Positions 12,001-21,621 of a DNA stretch of 64,000 bases are shown here, in pieces. A program made the position numbers and the translations under genes. Position 1 is the stretch's first letter. The number at the start of each line of letters is the position of its first letter. Source of the DNA: Lineus longissimus (lineage: Eukaryota; Nemertea; Pilidiophora; Heteronemertea; Lineidae); the NCBI RefSeq assembly GCF_910592395.1, contig NC_088325.1:15626109-15690108 (forward strand). The letters run 5' to 3'. Under the pieces are notes generated by a model that searched no databases, was not told where the DNA came from, and saw nothing but the letters and a program-made list of their open reading frames with translations.

Positions 12001-14415
12001 TGTCTGTGGTGCTGAATGCTGCACGGGTTGGTTTCGAGCTGATCAAAGGAAGTGAAGGACTCTGTTGCAGCACATCCTTCTCACCACCTACAGTTCGATA
12101 TCTCAGCTCCTCATCAGAGTGCTCGGCAGCAGTCAAATTTTGAGACTCCCCATCGCAAGAGCCATCTTTTTGGCTGTGCCAATCAATACTACCACCAGTG
12201 CTCTTTTGATCCTGATCATATGGTTTTCCTGCACTATCTACGGCATCCTGCCCTCTTGGGTCATCTCCAACCATTTGGTCAGCTGACATGATAGAAGAGT
12301 CGCATTTATCTTCTTGTGCTTGTTTTGGGCCGGGTGTCACAGGAGCTCCTGCCGGTGGACCCGCTGTCCTCTGACCACCTTCTCTCCCCGGGGGTGTGAC
12401 CGTCCTCTGATTACCTGTATCCTGGATATCAGGAAGTTGAACATCATCTGCTTTAGCCTGTTTCCCAGGTTGCTGCAACTCAGGAGACATTTTTCCTGAT
12501 TTCTCCAGAGATATTGGAGGAAATATGACTTGTTCATCTTGATGCCGACATCGATGATCATCTTTGGCAGCTGATTTTTCTTTGCTGTCTTTGTATGGTC
12601 CAGGGATCGGTGCATTTAATGACCTGTCCTCATTTGGAGTGTGAGTTGAAGCCTTTTCTCCTTTCTTTGCGAAGGGACCTTTTTGTTTCTCAACAGAATT
12701 TCTTCCCCCAGATTTAGTCGGACAATGTTGCCCTTTAGAGTCAGGACTCTTCTTTCCTGATTTTTTTCGCTGGCCTGCTGAATGTGGAGGACTCCAACTC
12801 TTCCAGTTCTTCTGGTGTTTGAGTCGATACCTCCTGAGAGCCTCTTCTTTCAAATGACTCGTCGCTTCTTTGAGGTTTTTGGATTTGCGTGGAGTTGATG
12901 GGGAATTAGGGGCTGAACTTGTTGTCACGCTTGTTGAGGGTTTGGAAGAAGACTCATCTGTCTTTGCATCTTCTTTTGCTAATAGTTAGTAAAACAAGCA
13001 ACAAAAAGTGAGTCAAATGGGTTAGATTGTAAGTCAGCAATTCATTTGGTTATTTTTAAAGATTCATAAGAGCTTGCTGTATTTACAATGATGTATTGTA
13101 GATGCAGCATTGCATGAATGATTTTGATTTCTAACCCTGAAGATCAGACTGAAAAAAGTTTTTAAGAAAAAAAGGGTTTGCAATTTAAACTGAACACAAG
13201 CGCTCATAGCTATGCAAATAGGAAATATCCTGCGCCGAGTTGAAGTTAGGTTTTAGGATGTCACAGTTGGTGAACAGAACAGGACAGTAGCATAGCACAC
13301 CATCGCTGACAATCAGTCCCAGTTAAAGCTCATGCAGACAACATGGCAATCTCATTTCCTCTGCCTAAAATGCCAAGGTAAATCCCAAGAACGCCAACAA
13401 ACAGCATAAGTTCCATGCTTAATGGACTTGAGCCATGCACTCACGACTAATCATATTGGTCAAAACAGCCTTGATTTGCCATGCAATGCCATGAATTGAA
13501 TGCAGAATATGACATACATCAATAGATTTCACACCACTGACACCAAGCACCACTACTGGTTTACAGACAGTCTCAGGGAGCCACTGCCAGGCACTGGTAC
13601 TGGCAGGGTGCTGAACATAAAGGCAACAACAAACCAGCAACAACAGTCAAATCAAAGTCTAGGTAAATACTCTAATTAGATTTGTTTTGGCCTATTATAT
13701 AGTACGACTACTTCCGACTGGTGCGGTGATGACCAAAATGACATGTATCTTACTTTCACATGACTTTAGGGTAGGCCCATATGCCTAGGGCCTATGGCCG
13801 GCTATGCAAACCATGCATTGCAATGGCCAAGGCTAATGTGTCGCGTGAATGCGCTGTAGGCCTACTAGGCCTACTATACTATAGTCTATAGATTCATGCA
13901 CTTGATTGGGAACAATGTTTACGAAGACGTCGCATCACGTCACGTCAGACTCAGAGTAATGACTAATCTAATGTGAAAATGTCATGAATGAATGTAAAAC
14001 CGTCCGAGCTGCAATGCATCGTGACGTGACGACAGCCAACACTTTGTAAACGTTGTTCCAAATAAAGTTTATGAACTAATAGTAGCCTAGGTCTAGGGCC
14101 TAGGCCTAGCATGATATAGCCTAATAAAATTTTATTAGGCCTAGCCTAGGGCAGGCTATGCCGATAGGCCATGTATAGGCTGGCCTAGGCCTATGCCCCT
14201 ATGCCAACAAAATTTTATTTTGGTTTTCAGTCCTATTGGCCTAAATGTCGTTGCTGCATTTTTCACCGACGGATTTACACAGTACTTATTAGCTGGCTTG
14301 ATTCATTAGAACACAGAGAATCAACTGCACTTCAAAATGCGTCGATCGAAGGACAAACTTATGATGAAAACACACCAGACTTATCCGACTTGACAGACTC
14401 CTTGTCGTCCTCCAT
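79..14415 (-). CDS. CFAP44: CFAP44 (WDR52), cilia- and flagella-associated WD40 protein; partial, 3' end beyond left edge
   Basis: Axonemal protein; with CFAP43 the family forms the tether/tetherhead complex that anchors the inner-arm dynein f (I1) heads in motile cilia. Exons on the minus strand, 5' to 3': 14415-14376, 12978-11908, 10949-10893, 10374-9460, 8516-8334, 8072-7757, 7535-7373, 7254-7115, (optional 6698-6576), 6020-5841, 5697-5418, 5134-4973, 4728-4486, 4366-4160, 3885-3763, 3469-3317, 1900-1777, 1632-1362, 1229-947, 767-552, 400-79. All joins are GT-AG and phase-compatible, giving about 1816 codons. Family signatures seen: [68 protein letters not shown] and [15 protein letters not shown]40 repeats fill the middle; Glu/Lys-rich coiled-coil begins at 1900 and again from 767. 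The first ATG (14415) gives an acidic start, [13 protein letters not shown]. Human CFAP44 is about 1850 residues in total, but here some 800 residues precede the core, so the N-terminal extension is unusually long. The last exon seen ends at a plausible donor at 79, so more exons lie to the left. Confidence 0.93.
2743..3052. repeat. 63-bp intronic minisatellite, five copies
   Basis: Units start at 2743, 2806, 2869, 2932 and 2995 (the last lacks a few bases at the start), each beginning AGGAGGTCACTTCACTTGCC. It lies in the CFAP44 intron 3316-1901, which otherwise shows no coding signal. Confidence 0.9.
3968..4198 (-). repeat. 77-bp tandem triplication carrying a CFAP44 exon tail and its splice donor
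   Basis: Three near-identical 77-bp units start at 3968, 4045 and 4122. On the minus strand each holds the exon tail encoding [12 protein letters not shown], then ACAGGG|GTAAGT, then intron sequence. The donor after 4160 is the only one giving the normal frame into the exon at 3885; the donors of the other two units would add 77 or 154 nt and shift frame. Confidence 0.9.
6576..6698 (-). other. CFAP44: Candidate frame-preserving cassette exon of CFAP44
   Basis: A 123-nt open segment with an acceptor (...ctcccag) at 6699-6700 and a donor (AAG|GTGG) at 6575. It has the same phase as its neighbours and begins [11 protein letters not shown], almost the same as the start of the next constitutive exon at 6020 ([11 protein letters not shown]). 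Inclusion would add 41 residues between WD40 strands; skipping restores the usual CFAP44 sequence (VDF then SPDGK). It is either a duplicated exon used alternatively or a decaying copy. Confidence 0.5.
9625..9935 (-). repeat. CFAP44: Coding minisatellite, 21-bp / 7-residue acidic repeat in CFAP44
   Basis: Within the 915-nt acidic exon (10374-9460) about 14 tandem copies encode the heptad ATEDQVE, with variants [14 protein letters not shown] and VTEDQVE. The unit is 21 bp, so copy-number change keeps the frame. The rest of the exon is Glu, Ala, Thr and Gln-rich. The antisense strand is also open through the array because the unit is a multiple of three; that frame is a shadow. Confidence 0.9.
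11908..12978 (-). other. CFAP44: CFAP44 exon 2: large disordered basic/Ser/Pro-rich exon
   Basis: A single open exon of 357 codons, rich in Lys, Ser, Pro, Gln and Gly, without recognisable domain. It joins the 13-codon first exon (phase 1) and the exon at 10949 (phase 1) without frameshift. An internal ATG at 12928 starts a long open frame, but the in-frame extension to an acceptor at 12979-12980 ([12 protein letters not shown]) makes splicing to exon 1 more likely. Known CFAP44 proteins have a short acidic N-terminus, so this exon looks lineage-specific. It could also be skipped in some transcripts; the phase-1 boundaries on both sides would allow that in frame. Confidence 0.7.
13776..14190. 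repeat. AGGCCTA-rich low-complexity stretch in CFAP44 intron 1
   Basis: Dense overlapping copies of taggcct, cctaggcc and gcctagcc, partly palindromic. No coding potential seen. It lies between CFAP44 exon 1 and exon 2, just inside the gene from the promoter. Confidence 0.6.
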
Positions 14416-16680
14416 TTTGGAACTTTATTTGTTGTTGCTGACAACGCGCTTGCGCATAGAGGACACCTGCAACCTCGTTCCTAGAACAGTTCGTATTGGT
14501 CTTTCTTCAGGTCTCACTAGCCGGTGAGGAGGCCAGGCCTACCTGCCTCCAAAAATGACGCGATTATAAAGCTTTTCTTACTTGAATTCATCACCTTGAG
14601 AAAGCCAACTGACGACTAGTGTCCACACGCTCTCGCCAGGTGGCCAGTGTGTAGCGTAACCACTCTTGGCCAGTTCCAGGCCGCAAATTTATAATACCCA
14701 AACTGAACTGACACTTTGAATAACTATCGGAGTTTGATTGGCTGATCATGGTCACGTGGTGTAGCCTTAACTGCACACACTTCTTCAGAGATCGGGAGGC
14801 ATCCTTTGGCGTGGGTTGGAATCCGCCATTAAGATATTTTTTTCTTTTCCTTTTTTGCTTTCATTTATATCTCAATTCTCATATCATGTATGATTATTTT
14901 TTAACATGTATTTTCATTTTTAGATTGTATCAATTTCATACCACTAATTTCAAATAAAATCTTTTCTCAGCCTATTCTATTAGGCCTTCATCATAATACA
15001 GATGCCTCAGCTCTGTTACTGGTCACACAGGAATATTTCTCCATAAATTCATGACCTGGCCATGGCCCATACCTGGATCTGAATGTGACCACACTCTGTC
15101 AATAGACAGTGGTATTGTTCCTACCAGTCTCTGTCCCAATCCGAGTCGAGACAAGATCCAGCTCTCCCCGCTGTCGGATTGTCACCACACTCCATCAATA
15201 GACAGTGGTATTCCTACCAGTCTCAGTACCAGCCGCCCGAGTGGAGACAAGGGAGTTGCTCGGGTGGGAACATGCCCTCGGATGGTAATGGAGTAAGACT
15301 CGGCCTCGGAGGAATAGGTAAATCAACGTTGACGGTAGGTTCTAAGCTGGTTTAGTGGTGTTCTGTGAACAGTTGGCCCTGGTGGACCAAAAGATTGTCT
15401 AAAAGTTCTTTGAAAGTGCCTATAATGCTACCAATATTAAAATTAGAATAAGATGAAACGGGGAAAACTTTTTAAAAAAGACGAAATGTTAGAAAAAAGA
15501 AAAAAAAATGTGTTAAAATTTATTTTCCCACATGGGATTCGAACCCCAAACTTCTATACTACTTGACAACATCACAACACTAGGAGTACACTTGGGCCAT
15601 GTGCGTATGTAAATTGGCTGTACTGTTGACCAATCAGAAAGCTCGAAATATATCTTGTGACTACCCTGTTTGGGAATTGTAAATTCGCTTCCGGGCCACT
15701 CTCTGTAATGTAATGAAGAGAGTGGTTGAGTCACTTTATACATTTCCAGTTCCAAATCTAAAAAAAAATCTACACCGGAAGATTACGCCCCCTACACAGA
15801 CTAAGGTCTCATTAGGGACTTTTTTTGTAAGCATGCGCGGCCAAGCCCTAACCGTAGTTCCTAAAATCATTGATATCTCGGTCCTCACAGTATGTCAGTG
15901 TTGATTTAGCAGTTGTTTTGGCAAAGACATGTTTTTTGTGGAGTTTCTGAAACCAAGAGCGCTACTCAACAGGCGGCTAACAAGAAACTACGCATTTACT
16001 TTTGTTGCCGACGTATGTGTACACTGCACTTGGGATGTGCGTCGGCCCCGTGTTGAAATGCCGTCAAGTGCCAGTTGGTGCGTTTTTCGCTGATTTGTGC
16101 AAAATTCAACCAATCTCAAAAGTTCAATGGTTGACCCTCGATTTTTTTTTATTTTTGTGTAGCGTCAGCAACTGTCCTTCAGAGGTCACTGTCAGAATTA
16201 TTCAGGAAGAAATGTATAATATTTGGGCGTTTTCGTGATTGTCCGGCCCAATTCAATTGGCAATATTGCCATTTGGGATGGTGAACAGAGCTAGGAGCAA
16301 ATGCGATGCTTATGATTTATTTAAAGAAATAAAATGCCCGATTTAACATCCTGCAGAATCAGGGGAATCGGGCGTTTCCAGTGATATACGACACAAATGG
16401 GTTGTCCTCATGCATTCACTTTGGAAACGCATTTTAAAATAGATGTTACGTCATCATCGCGTACATTTGGGAAAACTCCCTAACGAGACCTAACAAAAAA
16501 AATGTCGTGGACGCAAGGTCATCCACGGCAGTCATGGAAATAACCCCTTTCATAAAAGTAACACACGAAGATATCTCAGTTTGCAACCGCTGTACATTTT
16601 GTACGTGACTGTACTTGAATACACCCGTTTGCCATTTTGGCCACACTTTCCTGATCATTTTCTCATTTGAACTCCCAATC
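14416..16680. promoter_or_regulatory. Divergent intergenic region between CFAP44 and TMEM147
   Basis: Start codons at 14415 (minus) and 16681 (plus) face away from each other, so both promoters should lie in these 2.3 kb. I see no clear TATA box at either end. The region contains a 93-bp-family repeat relic (about 15070-15260) and a tRNA-like box B (near 15536, minus). No other gene is supported. Confidence 0.5.
15070..15260 (-). repeat. Two diverged units of the 93-bp repeat family
   Basis: On the minus strand this matches the minisatellite at 26371-26930: shared words include GACAGAGTG.GGTCAC, ACCACTGTCTATTGA and AGAGCTGGATCTTGTCTC. Two diverged units are visible, about 11 kb from the main array and in the opposite orientation. 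Confidence 0.75.
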
Positions 16681-18689
16681 ATGACGTTATTTCATTTTGG
16701 AAATTGTGCAGCATTAGCTTTTGTGCCATATTTCATTGTGTATCGCCTTTCAGGCCTGTAAGTTGTAAACCTTTGGAGATTTCTGAACCGGTGATTTTCG
16801 GGGAATTTTTGTAATAGGCCTAGCCTACAGGACGTCGCATAAAAAAGGTCGCACTTGTCTAAAAGAGTTGAAGGTTGTCGTTAAAAGCCAGAATAAGATA
16901 AACTTTACTTTACAAAACCTAACCAGACAAAAGAACACATAGTATCCAACAACACATATGGCCCAACAGGTGCAAATCTGGAACGATAATATGTCAGTTG
17001 TGTAGCTTGTGTACTTGTGTAGCTTGCCTTTTTGTGTAGCCTTAAGTAAAGGCCCTATATTTACCACCCATTTTCCCAGAAATTACTGAACTATGATCCT
17101 TTCTTCTCTTTTTACTTACAGAGCAGAGTACAGCGCTTTCTGGAAATGTGCCCAAGCAGGAACCGCCTACTTATTCACACAGTTAGTGAAGATGTTGATA
17201 CTGGCCACATTCTTCCCCTCGTTTGATGTTCCTGCTGGCAGTCTGGATGTGATCGGGGTATGTCTCATCTGGTTGTGGTCGTCATGTTCTGTGCCAACTG
17301 AAGCTCAAGTCATGACTGAAAATGAATACTTTATATCGGGATATTATGTTTGTGAAATATTTGAAAACCTGTTAAATGGTCACCTCATTCTATCTCAATG
17401 TTTTTTTTAGGAATTCTTAAAAACAACAGTAGATGTCATAGATCTAGTCGGAATTCATCTGATCATGTCCAAAATAGCAGGGAAAGGCCAACTGAAGTTT
17501 ATGGTTGCTGGACTGGGATGGGCCACTGCCGAGTTAGTCATGACAAAGTAAGTGCCGCCGAGATGAGCAGTAAACTCTTTGAACTCCTTATAAAATGTCA
17601 TTGGGTTTATTGGCCTAGTGACCCACATGTTAGTGTCTTCGGCCAAAGGTCCATCGCAGGCTACCTACGTTTCTCACTTCGTATTTTGCAAGGAACCTCA
17701 GTTTTAAGTCTCATTTGAAAGACCGCTAAGACCCTTCAAGCTCCCTGAAAGTCGCACCAGTTTGTTCAGAAATAGAATCCTGGGTTCTCCCTGGGATCAA
17801 ACTCGGGCACTATTGTGTGGTAGCCAGCTGCAGTGTTAAATACTAGGCCTAACTGAACCTTATGACTTTTCAGATTGTTTCCATTGTGGGTTGGAGCACG
17901 TGGTGTCGAGTTCGATTGGAAATACGTCCAGTTAAGTTTCGAGGCCAACATCCAGCTCGTCCAACATATAGCCACTGCTGTATTAGTGTGGCTGTACAGC
18001 CGGCATGACTTGAATAGATCAAGGCTCCCCGTTGTGATGTCATTGATGGGGCTGAGTTGCTACAAGCCACTCATTGTAGAGTAAGTATAGAGGCAGAAAT
18101 GTGGTCTGACGAAGACAAGTCAGTGTTGGATTCTTGACTTGGAAGTTATGTGTTTACATTCCTTGCCAAGGCAAGTTGAAGATGTCTTGACCTGCTTAGT
18201 AATTTGTTGGTGATCACACTGGATCAGTAAAGACTGAGGCCAACTCTCATCCACAATCCTGTAATCTGGATTTGCCTTGATGGTATCATTCCTATTCAGA
18301 TGTTAACAATACAAGTCCAATATACAGTAACATGTAATTGAGTCTAGAAGTGGTCTACATCACCAAATTAAGGAATTGACATATTAGGAACTATAGACTA
18401 CTTTCCATTTCACAAAAAATGGCCCTCTGATTTTTGGTGATTTACACGAAAATATGAAAGATTTGAACAAAACCTTGTGTTTTCAAGAAATTTAGTAGAA
18501 CATTTCAAACGGTGGTCTATTTCATTGAGTTGTTAGTTTTTTCTCCACCTTTTCAGGATTCTCATCCACGCTATGGGACTCGGCTCCTGGACGCTTCTCC
18601 TCCTGAAAGCGATGTTCACTGTGGTCGTCGGAACCTCCTCTCTCGTCATGTATCTCGAGTTATCACAGACGGTTAACTCTTACTACTGA
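16681..18689 (+). CDS. TMEM147: TMEM147, ER multipass membrane protein
   Basis: Small multipass ER protein; in vertebrates it is a partner of the Nicalin-NOMO complex in the multipass translocon, and it also affects sterol enzymes and nuclear-envelope proteins. Exons: 16681-16757, 17122-17257, 17411-17547, 17874-18080, 18557-18689. They sum to 690 nt, 229 residues, against 224 in human. The start MTLFHFGNC is the family N-terminus. Other diagnostic stretches are [27 protein letters not shown] and [11 protein letters not shown], then [14 protein letters not shown]. Hydrophobic helices lie in exons 1, 2, 3, 4 and 5. The frame closes exactly across every GT-AG junction. The stop is followed by a GC-poor 3' region and then the 68-bp satellite. 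Confidence 0.96.
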
Positions 18690-19575
18690 ATTCGCCAGGG
18701 AACATGAACTCTTACACACCCCCGCTCAACGGAATGGACTGTTCTAAACCATTGGTGAATCTAAAGAAGAATCTACATAAAGAAACGGGGGAGGGGGGAG
18801 GGTTCTGAAAGCAAGTCTGGCGGTCCACTGGGATGAATACATCACTGTGTGTCCAGGAAGTTGCATTGGGGAATGTCAATTGTCATGGCGACAGTCTGAT
18901 CTTTGATAGGGGCTCATCTGATCTTTATCTCCTCACCTCTTGTTAAGAGTGATATGGGGAAATTGAGAATGATGTGAATGTCCTGAAAGAAGTGAATTTG
19001 AAATACGGATCATGTGGTTCTGAATGATGTTGTGAAGTTGAAGGAGATGGGGACTTTACTCTTCTGGTACACTGTAAACTCAGTCGGGAGTCCTTGGAAT
19101 ATGTCATTACAGGTGTATTGTACTCTCAATGAGAAGTATTTCTTGTCTCCTAACTGGTTTTATAGTAGGCCTATTTGGGGTGGACATCTTTGGTGAGTCA
19201 TTTGACTATAAAGAATAGTCAATCTTTGTGAAATAGCATTTTTTGTTTTTGAAATGACATAATTGGTTACAAAACGCAATGTGATCAATCGTGTTTCCTC
19301 GCCTTTCATGCTGTTGTCTGAATCATAAGATATCAAATGTAATTATTGCGTTTGAGACACATTTTGTAAACGGAAGTCAACAACTTCTTGGCCAACACTT
19401 GTCCATTAATATCAACCTGATGTCTAGAGAAGGTGTCTTGTTTATGAACAAAGTGTATCTGTTTCTAACCAGAGTTGGTCTTTGTGATTTTCTGATACCA
19501 CCAGTTTGGCAGCAAAGCAAGCCAATTGGTGACCGACATGCCAGTACTCTGCATCAATGAGATGGTTAACCCTTG

Positions 19576-21134
19576 TTGTCAGCACGGTGAGAGAGTTGAG
19601 ACAGTCACAACCAGACTGAATGGAGCCTGGCTGCCCCATGGTCTTGTCAGCACGGTGAGAGAGTTGAGACAGTCACAACCAGACTGAATGGAGCCTCGCT
19701 GCCCCATGGTCTTGTCAGCACGGTGAGAGAGTTGAGACAGTCACAACCAGACTGAATGGAGCCTCGCTGCCCCATGGTCTTGTCAGCACGGTGAGAGAGT
19801 TGAGACAGTCACAACCAGACTGAATGGAGCCTCGCTGCCCCATGGTCTTGTCAGCACGGTGAGAGAGTTGAGACAGTCACAACCAGACTGAATGGAGCCT
19901 GGCTGCCCCACTGTCTTGTCAGCGGGGTGAGAGAGTTGAGACAGTCACAACCAGACTGAATGGAGCCTGGCTGCCCCACTGTCTTGTCAGCGGGGTGAGA
20001 GAGTTGAGACAGTCACAACCTGACTGAATGGAGCCTGGCTGCCCCATGGTCTAGTCAGCACAGTGAGAGAGTTGAGACAGTCACAACCAGACCAAATGGA
20101 GCCTGGCTGCCCCACTGTCTTGTCAGCACGGTGAGAGAGTTGAGACAGTCACAACCAGACTGAATGGAGCCTGGCTGCCCCACTGTCATGTCAGCACGGT
20201 GAGAGAGTTGAGACAGTCACAACCAGACTGAATGGAGCCTGGCTGCCCCACTGTCTTGTCAGCACGGTGAGAGAGTTGAGACAGTCACAACCAGACTGAA
20301 TGGAGCCTGGCTGCCCCACTGTCTTGTCAGCACGGTGAGAGAGTTGAGACAGTCACAACCAGACTGAATGGAGCCTGGCTGCCCCACTGTCTTGTCAGCG
20401 GGGTGAGAGAGTTGAGACAGTCACAACCTGACTGAATGGAGCCTGGCTGCCCCACTGTCTTGTCAGCGGGGTGAGAGTGTTGAGACAGTCACAACCTGAT
20501 TGAATGGAGCCTGGCTGCCCCACTGTCTTGTCAGCACGGTGAGAGAGTTGAGACAGTCACAACCAGACTGAATGGAGCCTGGCTGCCCCACTGTCTTGTC
20601 AGCGGGGTGAGAGAGTTGAGACAGTCACAACCTGACTGAATGGAGCCTGGCTGCCCCACTGTCTTGTCAGCACGGTGAGAGAGTTGAGACAGTCACAACC
20701 AGACTGAATGGAGCCTGGCTGCCCCACTGTCTTGTCAGCACGGTGAGAGAGTTGAGACAGTCACAACCTGACTGAATGGAGCCTGGCTGCCCCATGGTCT
20801 TGTCAGCACGGTGAGAGAGTTGAGACAGTCACAACCAGACTGAATGGAGCCTGGCTGCCCCACTGTCTTGTCAGCGGGGTGAGAGAGTTGAGATGGTCAC
20901 AACCAGACTGAATGGAGCCTGGCTGCCCCACTGTCTTGTCAGCGGGGTGAGAGAGTTGAGACAGTCACAACCAGACTGAATGGAGCCTGGCTGCCCCACT
21001 GTCTTGTCAGCACGGTGAGAGAGTTGAGACAGTCACAACCAGACTGAATGGAGCCTGGCTGCCCCACTGTCTTGTCAGCACGGTGAGAGAGTTGAGACAG
21101 TCACAACCAGACTGAATGGAGCCTCGCTGCCCCA
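19576..21134. repeat. 68-bp satellite array, about 23 copies
   Basis: Head-to-tail units of 68 bp containing TTGTCAGCACGGTGAGAGAG, ACAGTCACAACCAGACTGAA and GGAGCCTGGCTGCCCCA. Units differ by a few substitutions (CATGGTCT or CACTGTCT ends; CACGG or GGGG). Runs of adjacent units share the same variant, which indicates recent segmental expansion. It fills the spacer between the convergent ends of TMEM147 and the ZDHHC23-like gene. No conserved open frame. Confidence 0.97.
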
Positions 21135-21193
21135 ACATGGAGGGCAAGGAGGCAACGTATTCAATCAACAATTTCAGTCATTTCATTTCTTTG

Positions 21194-21199
21194 TTTATT
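21194..21199 (-). promoter_or_regulatory. Candidate poly(A) signal of the ZDHHC23-like gene
   Basis: AATAAA on the minus strand, about 420 bp past the stop codon at 21622 and just before the satellite array. Confidence 0.4.
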
Positions 21200-21621
21200 A
21201 AGTATTGGATTATTAACACATTTGTAAAGGTAGTTTTAAAATAATTTTTCTGTCTTTCACCAAAAGGAATACAACATCACTGCAAGCTTTGTGTCAACCT
21301 GACCAAAACAAGAAGAGAAAAATGACCTTTCCAGACAGAGGCACCTGTTTTTGTTGACTCGTGTGCAATAACACCAAATGTCTCTGTTTTTGCAATGTTT
21401 TTTCTCAACTTGGGTCTAAATATGAGTATTTTTAGACCAAAGGCCCGAGGGATTAGACCTGACGCTGTCATCTTCCCTCAACAAAGGAATACTTATCAGT
21501 GCTGGCCCAGCTAGAACTCGAATGCTTCTCTAAAGGAAGGGAGCAGAGTATTTGATTCAAGGTTTGTAACTTGCTTCTTGCCAACGTAAAAGGACACCTA
21601 CAGACCACGATGAGAAGTGTT

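Noticed and set aside
19576-21134. CRISPR-like array
   Set aside because: Units are contiguous 68-bp repeats with no unique spacers, in a eukaryotic genome.
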